From contig JAMXSV010000010.1 of the NCBI GenBank assembly GCA_027559495.1, positions 496,001 to 560,000 on the forward strand: 64,000 nt of DNA, in the 5' to 3' direction. The notes below the pieces were generated by a model. It did no database searches and was not told where the DNA came from. It was given only the letters and a program-made list of their open reading frames with translations. This stretch comes from Aurifilum marmelostoma. Lineage: Eukaryota; Ascomycota; Sordariomycetes; Diaporthales; Cryphonectriaceae. A program made the translations under genes and the position numbers. Numbering within the stretch: position 1 is the stretch's first letter; each line of letters begins with the position of its first letter. Shown one piece after another: positions 37,381 to 48,918 of the stretch.

Positions 37381-37920
37381 CTGTCAAACAAGGAGCATGG
37401 TGTTAGGTGGTAATGGCCAGTTCTGAGACGTTCTTGATTGTCTTTTTCCTCAACATCTAATTATGAGCCAGTTCTGGTGGGAGGCCTGCATTGAGGGTGC
37501 ACTGAAGAGGGATAAAAAGAAGAGAAAGGCTAGCGGGCAGAGCAGCTGAGTCTATGATCTACTGCCATAGACTGCTCTTGCCTGCCAATAACGTGGGCCA
37601 GCGACTCACTCGCCCTCATAGAGTACTTGCATCAAAGCTCAGATAGGACCAGTACCACTCCAGACTTACCGGGTGTTCATTTTGATAAGCTCTCTCTCAT
37701 GGCCTTATGAGACACGGATGAACATGATTGCTCCTGAGGTGCTAGGAGCAACCATTGTGCTGATTGTGGGTTTCTGAGCGTTCGCACAGAAAGCCTGAAC
37801 CGGGCTAGAACGAACAATCCATAATGACAGAATGATGAAGAGAATCCCGATACAGATAGTTGGTGCTAGGTATTGAATATTGAATTAGATTTTGATCACT
37901 TCTCATGTGAGCTGAGGAAC
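37381..37920. other. Spacer between the convergent FIG1 and MAK5 genes
   Basis: 540 bp of shared 3' flanks, no open frame of interest, no repeat. Confidence 0.5.
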
Positions 37921-40232
37921 TCAGTCATCAAGCTCCAGACCATCCACCTTGCCGAGGAAATCGCCCTTAGCACCCCTGAGTAGTTCGTCCATATCGACGG
38001 TGCCATCAGCGATGTACTTCTCACTGACACCAGTGTTGACCCTCTTGGACAGCAGCTGCTTCAGCTGCGCTCTCAAGACGCCAACCTCTGCCTTGGTCAG
38101 ACCCCTCGCCTCATCCTGCTTTGCCTTCCTGCCGCTGCCCCGGCCGCCCCACTTGCCCATCTGCTCCATGTCATCGCTGTCATAGTCAACACCAAGCTCC
38201 TCTGCCGCGTTCTTCATCCAGTCGTCCTCCTTGCTGCCCTTCTCCTTTGCAAGCTGCGTATCGGCGATCTTCTTCGCCAAGGTCACACGCTCCTTCAAGC
38301 GGTTCACGAGGCGTCGGTCCAAGTCGATGGTCTGCACGAAAAAGTCCGTCTTTTTGGCGCCAGAAGGCGACTTGGCGGAGGCGTGCACTTTGGCAATCAG
38401 CCTTCGGGTGGGAACGACTTCTTCAGGCGCACAGAGCAGAATGCTGAGACCGGACTTGTCTGCTCTTGCAGTGCGGCCGGAGCGGTGGACGTAGGCGTCG
38501 GCGGCACGAGGAACATGATAATGAATGACGGCCTCGATGCCCGGAATGTCGAGACCGCGGGCAGCTACATCTGTAGCAATAAGGATGGATGCCGTTCCAG
38601 GTTTTGCGCCTGTGAAGCGCTCGACGGATCTGAGTCGAGCCTTCTGAGGCATCTGAGAGTGGAGGGCGTGCACAGGGAGATTGAGGTTTTGGAGCATGGG
38701 TACGAGGCGTCGGGCAGCACTGATGGAATTTGTAAAGACCAATGTGCGTTGTGTGGATTGCAGGAGTAGTAAGGAGTAGAGGTAGAGATCCTAGTGTAGC
38801 AGATTCAGCGACTCGACCCGGATCTCAAAGTTATGGAGGAGGAGGAAGAGGAGGGATTTACCTTTTCCATTGCACCACATTCTACCAGGCCCTCCTTGAG
38901 GCCCTGAGCCATCTGTGACACCGGGTTCACGTCGACGAATTTTGGCTTCTCGTCCCTGAAGTTGAGCTTCTTCAGGAGGTACTCCATAGACTGCGCATCG
39001 CTCATCAAGTCAAACTTCCCCTTGCCGGCCAATTTCTGCTGGAGCCCCTTGTTGAATGTCGCAGAGAAGACAAGGGTCTGTCTTGGGAATAGCTCGGGCT
39101 CGTCGTCGTCCTCGTCCACCGTGATCCTATCGATCGCCTGGAGAATCTCCTCGGCTTCCTTGAAGTGTCCCTCTGTGAGGAGACGATCCGCCTCATCTAC
39201 CACCAAGAAGCTGACCTTCTTGAATGAGTCCAGCAACGCACTGCTCGAGCTCAACACCTCCCACAGACGACCTGGAGTTCCGACCACAATGTCTGCCTTT
39301 TCCAGCTGTCGCTGTTGCTTCAGCACCGACAATCCCCCGGTGACCGAACAGACATACGGTGCAGTGGGCAGACCGGCGCACAATTCCTTAATGTGGTTCG
39401 TAAGCTGGTGGGCCAGCTCTCTAGTTGGTGACATGATCAGACCGACGGGTGATCTATCATCGTCTGAATCGCCCTCTCCTCGTCTTAGCAACCAGGCTTC
39501 CACTATTGGTATCGCGAAAGCCAGCGTCTTTCCAGATCCAGTCGAGGCCTTCCCAATTACATCGTGGCCGGCGAGGATCTTGGGTATAGCAGCTGCTTGA
39601 ATATCGGATGGCTTTGTAAATTTGAGCCTTGCGAGTGACGACAGCATACGGGACGACAGTTCTAGAGGCATCCAGGCGGACATGTCGACATCCTCGGCTG
39701 CATCTTCTGCCGCCACATCGCCGACCGTCGTGAACACATTGCTCTCCAGCTCCGGATCAGCCTCAGGTCGCGCTGCTCCCGCTGTCTTTTTCGGCTTTTT
39801 CTCCTTCTTCTCCTTTGTTGCCTGCTGCTTCTTGTCTGCTTTTTTCGCTTTTGGTTTCACCTCGGCATCGGGTTCGACGGGCTCGTCTCCAGCCTTGCTC
39901 GTCTCCCCAGGCTCATCATCGAAACCTTGAAACTCTTCATCACCGTCCTCGTCGGGGTCCACGGCGGCAACAAACTTGATTGTGTTGCCATTGCGCACGA
40001 CGTCGACGCCCGTGACCTCCTCGAGACCGAAGAAGCCCTCGGCATCGTCGAACATCTCGGGTATATCGACAGTCTTCCATGGCAGCTTGTTGGCGTCGAC
40101 GGCTCGCTTTGGTCTCGCGGGCGCTGCTGGCGCGCTCTTCTTTTGTCCGACCGCGCCTTTTCTTCGCTTCTTGGAGGGTGCTGCGACGGCTGCTGCTCCT
40201 GCCAGCTTTCTTTTCTTCGTATTGTCGACCAT
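37921..40232 (-). CDS. MAK5: ATP-dependent RNA helicase MAK5 (DDX24 type), 60S ribosome biogenesis
   Basis: Two exons, 40232-38862 and 38790-37921, give 746 aa. The 71-bp intron (GTAAAT, CTGAAT branch, CTAG) joins GAMEK to DLYLYS. The N-terminus is Lys-rich (nuclear/nucleolar) followed by the Mak5-specific block IPEMFDDAEGFFGLEEV at about 55-71 and a charged Lys/Glu stretch. Helicase motifs in order: ASTGSGKT near 232, PTRELAHQL, VVGTPGRLW, VVDEADRLL near 343, SATF near 390, then in exon 2 TDVAARGLDIPG and YVHRSGRTARA. Mak5 acts in the nucleolus in assembly of pre-60S particles. The first in-frame ATG is 40232; an upstream GTG is not used. Length matches orthologues. It is transcribed divergently from TRM7. 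Confidence 0.95.
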
Positions 40233-40547
40233 CGTGCCTTGGGCGTCCTGCACGTCTCTATTCGTAGTCTTTTTTCGCCTAGTGGGCGTTGCGAGTGTGA
40301 TGATGCGGAGGGGATTGACGTCGCAAAAAATCTACATTGTAGGCTTGTAAAAAAATAAAGTGGGCCCAAGAAACCACCCGCGCCAAGCTATACTTTATCG
40401 ATGCAGGCCCTACAGCGGACCCCCTGCCAGCGGATTTTTCAGTGCTCAAAGGCGCTGGAGTCTTTTTCATACAGCGTCTGCTCTTTGGTGGACTCGACCT
40501 CCCCTCTCAAGTTTCTACAGCCTCGTTTCATATCCACCACCGTTACG
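40233..40547. promoter_or_regulatory. Shared bidirectional promoter of MAK5 and TRM7
   Basis: Only 315 bp separate the two start codons, so both promoters must lie here or overlap. No canonical TATA box; an A/T patch (AAAAAATAAAG) is at about 40349-40359. TATA-less compact divergent promoters are usual for housekeeping pairs. Confidence 0.6.
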
Positions 40548-41851
40548 ATGGGGAAGTCTTCCAAGGACAAGCGTGATGCATACTATCGGCTAGCAAAAGA
40601 GCAAGGCTGGCGCGCCAGAAGCGCATTCAAGCTGTTGCAACTGGATGAAGGTACTTACTCACGAGGGTCACTTTGGCATATACGCAATTTCGTTACCCGG
40701 CCACCACCACCACCACCGCCGCCATCACACAGCCAGACTGACCAATCTGCGAAATAGAATTTGACCTTTTCAAGGACGTCACGCGCGTGGTAGACCTCTG
40801 CGCCGCCCCAGGAAGCTGGTCGCAGGTACTGTCCCGGGTTCTCATCAAGGGTGAGAAGTTCGGCAGGGCGGCATGGCAAGACAAGGAAGCCCAGTTCCGC
40901 CAGCAGATGCTGCGTGTCTTTGCGCCGGAGAAGACCGCCGGCACCAACCTTACAGAGAATGCTGTCGAGGGAAACGATGAGGCGCCAAAGCCTCGAGGGG
41001 ATGTCAAGATTGTTGCAATCGACCTGCAGCCCATCAGCCCCCTCCCGGGCATCATCACCCTCCGCGCTGATATCACGCACCCAGCGACCGTCCCGCTTCT
41101 CCTGAAGACTCTCGACCCGGCGTACGACCCTAACAGCATGACCCAACAGGCCTCTCACCCGGTCGATCTGGTCCTTAGCGACGGCGCACCAGACGTTACT
41201 GGTCTTCACGATTTGGATATCTACGTCCAATCCCAGCTCCTCTTCGCCGCGCTCAACCTGGCCCTGTGCGTGTTGAAACCAGGGGGCAAGTTCGTGGCCA
41301 AGATTTTCAGAGGCAGGAACGTGGACGTTCTCTACGCTCAGCTGAAGCTGTTTTTCGAGCGGGTAGTCGTTGCAAAGCCCAGGTCCTCGAGAGCTAGCAG
41401 CATCGAGGCCTTCATTGTCTGCTTGAACTTTCAGCCGCCACCTGGATTCATCGCAAGCTTGGACGAGCCGCTCGGCGTGGGCCACAAGCTGCCAGAGATG
41501 ATCAACGAGAGAACGTCACAGCTACCAATCATTGCGAAAACGACCATGCAAAACCCAGTGACTGGTTCTTGGGATTGGACCCCGGACGTCGGGGCTCAGG
41601 CCAGGACGGACGGCGTTGTCGAGGTCGGGATTGAGGACGAGACGGATGCTGATGGGCATGATGTGCGATGGATCGCACCGTTTATTGCCTGTGGAGATCT
41701 ATCTGCCTTCGACTCAGATGCATCTTACCAACTACCGGAAGACCATGTCACACTGGATCCTGTTCAGCCGCCCACGGCACCCCCATACAAACGAGCCATC
41801 GAGATGCGGAGAGCTGCTGGAGGCGCATATGGCAAGACCGCGAGGGGTTGA
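40548..41851 (+). CDS. TRM7: tRNA 2'-O-ribose methyltransferase TRM7 (FtsJ/RrmJ family)
   Basis: Exons 40548-40650 and 40758-41851 give 398 aa. The 107-bp intron (GTACTT, CTGACC, ATAG) sits just after LLQLDE. N-terminus MGKSSKDKRDAYYRLAKEQ and RARSAFKL place catalytic Lys28 at the position known in yeast Trm7. The SAM site is VVDLCAAPGSWSQVL, followed by AIDLQPISPLPG, DLVLSDGAPDVTGLHDLD (second catalytic acid), GGKFVAKIFR (Lys) and SSIEAFIVC (Glu), completing the K-D-K-E tetrad. Trm7 methylates riboses 32 and 34 of the anticodon loop in the cytoplasm with Trm732/Trm734 partners. There is an insert rich in charged residues between the SAM loop and motif II, and a C-terminal extension ending in KRAIEMRRAAGGAYGKTARG. 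The stop lies four bases from that of the opposing GNAT gene. Confidence 0.95.
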
Positions 41852-41855
41852 GACC

Positions 41856-42452
41856 CTAGTGGTTGATCTTGGGTCCCTTCTTCTCCAGCAGCCTCAAGTT
41901 TGGGTTTGTGTTCTCCTTGAAGAAGTCAACTGTGCCAAAGATCTTCTCGTACAGCTTCTGGCTCTCCGGGCTGCTCGACAGGATCCACAGGGCCCTGAGG
42001 TCCGGCCAGCCGTCCAACACCTCGTTCAGGCACTTCATCAGGAACGTCCCGAGCCCTCTCTGCTGGTGCTCCTTCAGCACGTACACGTCTGTCAGATAGC
42101 CGAATGTGACGCGGTCGGTGATGAGCCTGGCAGCACCGATCATGGTACGATTTTGAGGGTCTGCCACGGGGTCAACGGACGAATAGAATGGATGGGTGCT
42201 GACTTGGCTAGTGCAACCATTCAGCTAGTCGGCAGCGACTTGATATTGCTCACCTTTGACCTGGTAAAGGCCGAAAATCAGGCAGTTGTCTACCATGGTA
42301 TTGAGCTGACCCTCGGATAGCTCGTTCGCCCACCAGAGCATGTCGGAGCCGAGGGCTGCATTCAAGGCTTGAAGGTCCAGCATGTTTGGGTCTGTCGAGC
42401 ATATGTATGTGATGTCTGCACCCTGGTGCGTCCAGTTCTGAGGGCCCGCCAT
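41856..42452 (-). CDS. GNAT-family N-acetyltransferase
   Basis: Exons 42452-42254 and 42202-41856 give 181 aa. The fold is recognisable from DNCLIFGLYQV (beta strand), MIGAARLITDRVTFGYLTDVYV and the acetyl-CoA loop HQQRGLGTFLMKCL (Q/R-x-x-G-x-G), then LWILSSSPESQKLYEKIFG. It belongs to the small fungal group of uncharacterised GNAT enzymes; substrate unknown. The 51-bp intron starts with GTGAGC; to keep the frame the acceptor must be the AAG at 42203, not the nearby CAG, which is unusual and makes the junction the weakest part of the model. The gene faces TRM7 tail to tail. Confidence 0.82.
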
Positions 42453-44152
42453 CTTTACTGAGGCGCGTTTGGCTTGCCAGGTGTCTGTCTGACTGCAGCA
42501 AGTCTCTTTCACTCGACAAACGGAATGACCAAAAAACCAATACTGAAATTTGGAGACACACAAGCTTATGTAATGTTTTCTCGGAATGATATTATTTTGG
42601 CCTTCTGAGCAACAACTTGTGATTGGTGACAGAATCTGCTCAGCAGTGCGCAAATGAGCAGCACTGCCGCGCAAGATGGACAGACAGACAGACGCCTTCA
42701 CTTCCCGTTGAGTCATCACACAAAGATCTTCGTTTCTCCCTATCCCAGCCCAGGCTAGTTGTGGCTAGTTCAGCATGCCCCTTTTGCATTGGGCAGCACG
42801 CCCTTCAGCCATATCTGGTCACTGTCGATGCTGCTGTAATTAATGTCAGGTTTTACCACTGGTGCTTGGTCCATCAACCCTTGGTCAACTGCCCCAGAAC
42901 AAATAAAGGGTTGCACGTGCAATACTTAGACAAACTGCCCTAATTGGCTACTTTGAGGCCTTTACTGATCGCTTTGGGCCGGCGTTAGTTCTATAAGTGC
43001 CTGGATCCTGACCTAAGAGCCCCCCGGCCAGTTTTCAAGCACTTTTGAGGCGTCGATGACTCTCTGATTGTAGCTACTTTGTGTCTGGCTTGACATATGA
43101 TTGGCTAGATGAACAAGGCATAAGTTGTGTCTTGTACTCAAACCTGAAAGTCCATGCTTGTCACTTCTCTCTCTTTTCTGTCCTTTCATTCTTTTTATCT
43201 GTGCTTTTCACTTCCATGACAATATCGAGTTCTGCATGGTTTCTCACATTGTTATATATATATGCGCATCATAGATGTGATCATACATAAGCACTTTGTA
43301 ACTGGAGCCATGTCCCAGCTTGTCCCACCATCACACAAGTGTTATTCTCATGGGAACTTGAGCTATCGTCCAGTCTCAGACACATGCTAGGTATTACTCA
43401 GACCAGAGAAATCCCATGTCTAATGCTATGTATGCATCTTGAGGTGGTCAGATCTGGGTAATGACCCTTAGACATACATGAGAAAAGCAGCCTGCTTGGT
43501 GACGGTGCATCTTTCGGAGACGCCGTTGCTCCGGTATCACTCACGCTTGAGCAAATGGTCTCGCGAACACGAATCTGTGTAGACTACCAACGAGATCATA
43601 GCTCAACTTCATCAGGACTGCACAAGTCATGACTGCTCAATCAAGTCAAGTATCCTGTTCGTACGCTCATGTATATAGATGGAGTCACGGGCTAAAATCA
43701 TGCCGCCTTCTCCTAGAGGCGCACAATATAGCAAGACTGAGGTAGCCGGGCACTTCAGTGCATCTAAGTGCTTCATGTCAACATCATCGACATAGGCACC
43801 AGCTGGCTCGACTAGGAAGCAAATGGCAATGTGGCACAGCTAGGAGCGGTCCGTCCAGAACCTATCAACATGCTAAGAGTTTACCGTCAGCCCAAGAGAC
43901 GAGGCTAAGAAAGTGCCTTTCGTGATCTTGAGGATAACGCCAGCTCGGAGGGAATATATAAAGGCAGCCAGTCTCCCACTTTTCGAGATCGTGTTCTGTT
44001 GTTGTCTACTCTTCCAAAACAACAAGAGACATCCTCGACTTTGCTCACCATCTTCGAGCTTGTTCCGAGCTTTCTGCTCCGTCTTCTTTTTCTTCTTGCG
44101 CCTCTTCTTGCGCCCTTCGTCTTTCTCGTTGCCCGGTGACCCACCCGTCACC
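42453..44152. other. Intergenic region upstream of the mucin-like gene
   Basis: 1.7 kb, relatively AT-rich, no recognisable gene. Contains the GNAT promoter at one end and the TATA-containing promoter and C/T-rich leader of the mucin-like gene at the other. Confidence 0.55.
43955..43963 (+). promoter_or_regulatory. TATA box of the mucin-like gene
   Basis: TATATAAAG, a near-perfect TATA element, 198 bases before the ATG at 44153. The leader between them is strongly CTT/TTC rich, as in highly expressed fungal genes. Confidence 0.6.
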
Positions 44153-47100
44153 ATGAAGTTCTTCTTCACCTTCTTCCTCTTCTCCTGGGCGCTGCTGCTG
44201 GCTGGGTTCGCCGCAGCAGCACCCGTTGCCTCCGGCGCGGAGGTCGTCGGCCCGCCAGTCGCGGCGGGCTGCAGGTTCCAGTTTGCCCCGTTCCGCTCGA
44301 TGTGTCACCTCAACAATGACACATCGACCCCTGCCCCCCTGCCTGGTCCCGGTCTCGACTTCGGGTGCACCTGGGACGACAACCACCGCTGGCTCCCGAA
44401 GTGCCACCTCGACTTCGGGGGCTCGCGTCCCAGGCCTTCGACGACGACTCACGGTCCAGTCTTCGTCGAGCCCACCCCCGGCACTGTCATCGTCCACTTC
44501 AGCAAGGCGCCGTTCACGCTGGAGCCAACCACTTCGGTGACGATGGCGACGACGACGACCGTGACTCGGCCCATCTCGGAGCCCACCGCCCCGACGACGG
44601 TGACGACGACGGTGACGCTCCCCGAGCCAGGTGACGGGTTAGACTGGACGACGACTCACATCACCTGGCCGCCAACTGCCAGGCTGGGAATGACGACCGT
44701 GTCCATCCGACCCGTCCCTGTGCCGAGCGAGGGGCTGAACAGGACGACTGCTTCTTCTTCCCTGGCGCCAACCACCAGGCTGAACGCGACGACGGTGTCC
44801 GTCCGACCTGTCGTTCCTGGGCCAACGGACGGGTTGAACTCGACGACTGCTCGCCCTTCCCTGGTGCCGACCACCAGGTTGGATTCGTCGACCTTGTCCA
44901 CGGCGCCTGTGCCCGGATCAAGCGGTGGGCTAAATCGGACGACGACGCACGTTCCCCTGGCGCCAACCGCCAGCGTCAATTCGACGCGACTTGTCCCGGG
45001 GCCGAGTGACTGGCGGACGATGACCCGTAATAGCTCAGAGCCAACGTACTCTGGCTCCTCGTCGTCCTCGTCCACCTCGGTGTGGACCCGCCTCTCACCA
45101 CCACGGCCCTCGATGCCCACTCCTGGACTGTCCTGGTCGTCTTCGCCGTCGCCGTCTTCTCCTTCGGGTCCGCCTTCGTCTTCGTCTTCGTCTTCCTCCT
45201 CCTCTTCGCCTTTGTCCTTTTCTTCGACGTCGCCGTCGTCGCCTTCTCCCGTGGCTTCGTCTTCTTCTCCTCTTTTGGCTTCGTCGTCTTCTTCTTCTCT
45301 TTTGCCTTCGTCGTCTTCTTCTCCTCTTTTGGCTTCGTCGTCCTTTTCGGCTACAGCCTCGTCGTCTTCCCTTTCCTCGGACTTTGGCTCGCCTACCTCA
45401 CAGTCGTCCTCGGTCCTCCCTCCGGCATCCTCCTCATCTGCCCGTCCACTGCCCTCCACCGTGTCCTCGTCGGCTGAGCCAGTGCACACCTCTGACCCAG
45501 CGCGCACAAAGGGTGGGCCAGGTCACGAAGGGAAAGCGCCGGACAGACCAGGGCATGATGGCAAGGCGCCGGACAGGTCAGGACAGGGTGGCAAGGAGCC
45601 GCACAAGGCAGACAAAGATGGCAAGACGCTGCACAAGGCCCCGAACAGCGACAAGTCGGAACAGGAGGAAGAGAAGAAGAAGAAGGATCTCGCCCTCGGG
45701 CTTGGCCTTGGTCTGGGTGTCGGCATCCCTAGCCTGGGGTTCTGGAGCTGGATCTTTCACACGTTCCAGCATTCCCAGATTGACCAGCTGCTTGAACGCA
45801 TGCGTGCCACGGTTCCTGACGCAATAGGCGGAGGTGTGAGGGCTCCACCCCCCCCCTCCATATGCCTCCCGAAGTCCCGGGCCTCGGCCGTCCCCCGAGG
45901 CTTCCAGCTCCGCGTCCTGGTCGTCCCCCAGTCCAGCCTGATGGTCCTCCCACAGGCCCACGTCTACAGCCTCCCCGTCCCAAAGCCGGTCCGCGGTTGC
46001 CAACAATCCCTGAGGAGCCCGATCTCTCTCCTCCGACAATCCAACCTCCTGGGGTTCCACCTCCTGTAGCGCCTCCCCCAGTTGTTCCGCCTCCTGTGGT
46101 CCCGCCTCCTGTGGTCCCTCCTCCTGTGGTCCCGCCTCCTGTGCTCCCTCCCCCAGCGGTTCCGCCTCCAGTGGTCCTCCCGCCTCCAGTGGTCCCGCTT
46201 CCTGTGGTTCCGCCACCTGTGGTTCCGCCACCTGTGGTTCCGCCCCCTGTGGTTCCGCCACCTGTACTCCCGCCCCCCGGCGGTGCCGCCTCCGGTGGTC
46301 CTCCCGCCTCCGGCAGTCCCGCTCCCTGTCGTTCCGCCTCCAGTGGTTCCGCCTCCTGTGGTACCGCCTCCTGTCGTTCCGCCTCCTGTGGTTCCGCCTC
46401 CTGGGGTTCCGCCACCTGTGGTTCCGCCACCTGTGCTCCCTCCCCCGGCGGTGCCGCCTCCAGTGGTCCTCCCGCCTCCGGTGGTCCCGCTCCCTGTCGT
46501 TCCGCCTCCTGTGGTTCCGCCTCCAGTGGCTCCGCTTCCTGTGGTCCCTCCCCCGGCGGTGCCGCCTCCGGTGGTCCTCCCGCCACCTGTGGTTCCGCTT
46601 CCTGTGCTCCCGCCTCCTGTGCTCCCGCCTCCTGTGCTCCCGCCTCCCGGCGCTGGACCCGGGGCCGGACCCGGTGGTAAGCCTGGTGTTCCAGAGCCGC
46701 CCAATAGGGACCCAGGGCACAGTGGCGACACCCCGAATCCCAACCCGGGGACCACGGAGCCCGACCCTTCGGACGGACGAGACCCGGGGACAGAGCATGG
46801 AGACCCTGCTCCGGAGCCTCCTGTGACCGGGAAGCCACCTCAGGGAGAACCGCCCAGGGACCAGCCTCCGACTAAGGAGCCTCCAGTAGAAGGACCTCCT
46901 ACAGGTCAGCCACCGGCCAGGGAACCTCCGATCGAGCAGCCTCCAGAGAGACCCCCAACAGACGGACCCCCCAGAGACGGACCCCCAACAAACAATCCCC
47001 CAACACCGCCTGAGTCGCCGCCCCCCTTCCCCCCCACCCGCTCCATGGCATGACCCCCGAGCAAGTCAACAGGCTGGTCGAGGACGTGATGTCCCACTTC

Positions 47101-47379
47101 AACCGCCACGCCGTGCCGCGCGCGGGGACCAACTACGTCGACATCCTCAGCCGGGACCCCAAGGGCGTGTCGCGGGCCATCGCCTCGCTCGAGCAGGCCA
47201 TCGACGGGGTGGAGGCGCAGATGCGCGACCCGGTGCTCGCGGAGCAGACGGTCGGGATGCCGACGCTGAGCCTGCTGAGGGGCCACATGGGGGCTGTTCT
47301 TGCGTATCTGCGGTGGTTTCGGATGGGCAAGTGGGTGGAGGGTGGTTCGCCGTGGAAGCCTGGCGGGTGGCGATTCTGA
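44153..47379 (+). CDS. Secreted Ser/Thr/Pro-rich mucin-like protein with C-terminal domain; frame breaks in poly-C runs
   Basis: ATG 44153 opens a signal peptide (MKFFFTFFLFSWALLLAGFA). Next come a four-Cys stretch (C-x6-8-MCHL, CTWDDNHRW), four degenerate repeats of about 32 residues with GLNxTT sequons, a poly-Ser stretch, charged GKxPDR-type repeats, and a Gly/Leu segment after KKKKD that could span a membrane. A (PPVVP)n region follows and then a non-repetitive end, MTPEQVNRLVEDVMSHF to PWKPGGWRF, unrecognised. The frame is kept only if the C9 at 45848-45856 is corrected by +1 or -2, the C6 at 46273-46278 by -1, and the C6/C7 pair at 47021-47035 by +1 or -2; this gives about 1075 aa. Role presumably cell wall or surface. 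The last 109 residues (from 47050) could instead be a separate small gene. Confidence 0.6.
44630..45010. repeat. Degenerate ~100-bp tandem repeat in the mucin-like gene
   Basis: Four diverged copies coding for a block that begins GLN-S/R-TT, continues with LxPTxRLxxTT and ends PxPGPxxG. Most copies carry N-glycosylation sequons. Confidence 0.75.
46041..46660. repeat. 15-bp repeat tract encoding (PPVVP)n
   Basis: About 40 imperfect copies of a CCTCCTGTGGTTCCG-like unit, arranged in higher-order blocks that repeat (for example the CCCTCCCCCGGCGGTGCCG block near 46440 and 46547). The antisense strand has long Gly-rich open frames purely because of this repeat. Confidence 0.9.
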
Positions 47380-48918
47380 TTGTTGAGGTGGAGATTGTTG
47401 AGGCGGAAGGGAAGTGTTTTACTGTTGAGCGACTTGGTTGTGGTGTTCCAAGTGGGGGGCTTCTGTTCGATGTTCTATACTTTCGTTTTGTTTGTTTGTC
47501 GGCCTGGTCGGTCCATGATGAACTTGTGTCTTTCGAATGTAGAGATTGTTAATAAGAGTGTCGTGAAAAATGATTTCATGGTCCCGTTCAAGCTGATGCC
47601 CTGACCAACGAGAGTTGTCTGCCAGACACTCAAGCTGTCTGGTGTTCAAGGTTGCCCAGTGATTGAGTGCCGAGTGACAGCAACTGACGGCGACAGCGAG
47701 GTCTGAGGCGACATCTGGAACAATGTTGACGAGCCGTGGGAGCCACCTTGAACTGACGAAGGTCTGAATGCCCAGCAGCGACGAAAACGAAGACGAACCA
47801 ATGGCTCGACACCATGAGAGATGCGGGAGGTTTCTGGATGAGTAGGTGGTTGACGATGATGATGACGATAGTTCAAGGAAAAGATGCAAGCCCGTTGTTG
47901 GTCGGGCAGGCTAAAGTAATAACATCAACATGACATTGCAGACACCTCTATCTAAATGGGGGTATTTACTCCAGACGAAGAGAACAGAACAGCTGAGTTC
48001 AATGTTATATACAAAGTGAGAGTGTGTATGTGCGCATATGTTGCCCAGTCACAGACCCAGAGTGTCTGTCCACTCATCATCCAGCATCCAAAGAGCGGAA
48101 GAAGTAGAGAACAGTTAAAGGGACAAGAAAGAGAAAAACGTCAGACCCCCATCATGATATCTGTACAGACATAACAGCAACATAAAAACAATGAAAACAA
48201 ACAAAGCAACAACGCAAGAGGAAATGCCCGCTCGAGTCCGTCATCCAAGCATAACCTTTATACACATTCAAAGGGATTGAGAGGATCCATCGATTCTGTA
48301 CCAAGATCCAGGTGATCGATCCCCTTAAACATAAACCTTTTTTCCGCCTTCTCGCCATCATCCCAGACCATCCCCCGAAGGGGATCCGACACGTGATACA
48401 AGCGAGAGCAGCTGCGCGGCCATGACTGGTGACCATGCACACAACCTATTCCTCTTACTTAAGAGAAACTCTGCCGCTGGCTGGCTGTGGTGAGGAGTTG
48501 GACCCCCCTAACCCCCCCCTGGCCCTCCTTCTCATCCTGCCGGCCGGGGCTGGCCTTGGGCGGTCGCCCTCCCCCCCTCTGGAACCAACCCATTATACAC
48601 CTTAAGCACGTCATATGTCGCGAAAACGTAGCCCTGCGAGTTGCCATACGCCTTGCCTTGATATTCATTTCTGCGGCCTTCGTCCTCTTTTGTCGTCTTT
48701 CTGTCCCTCAGAGACACTTTTTTTCCTTCTTTCTCTTCTTCTTTGCTTCCTCTCTCTTCCCCATCTTTGTTTCTTCTTTCTCTTCTTTCTTAGATGTTTC
48801 TCTCCTTCATCACATTCGGGCCAGGCTTTCTCCGAGAATAGAGAGATGGGAAAGAAAAAGACTATACATCGATCGTAATCAGGTGATGCAAGGTAGTAGC
48901 TCTCAAGACACTCGCGCC
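47380..48918. other. Intergenic region between the mucin-like and Zn2Cys6 genes
   Basis: 1.5 kb of 3' flanks of two convergent genes. Short open frames only, T/C-rich tract at 48718-48800. Nothing recognisable. Confidence 0.5.

Noticed and set aside
45578..46838. Long Gly-rich and Arg-rich open frames on the minus strand
   Set aside because: They are antisense shadows of the PPVVP-coding 15-bp repeat, which lacks stops in several frames.
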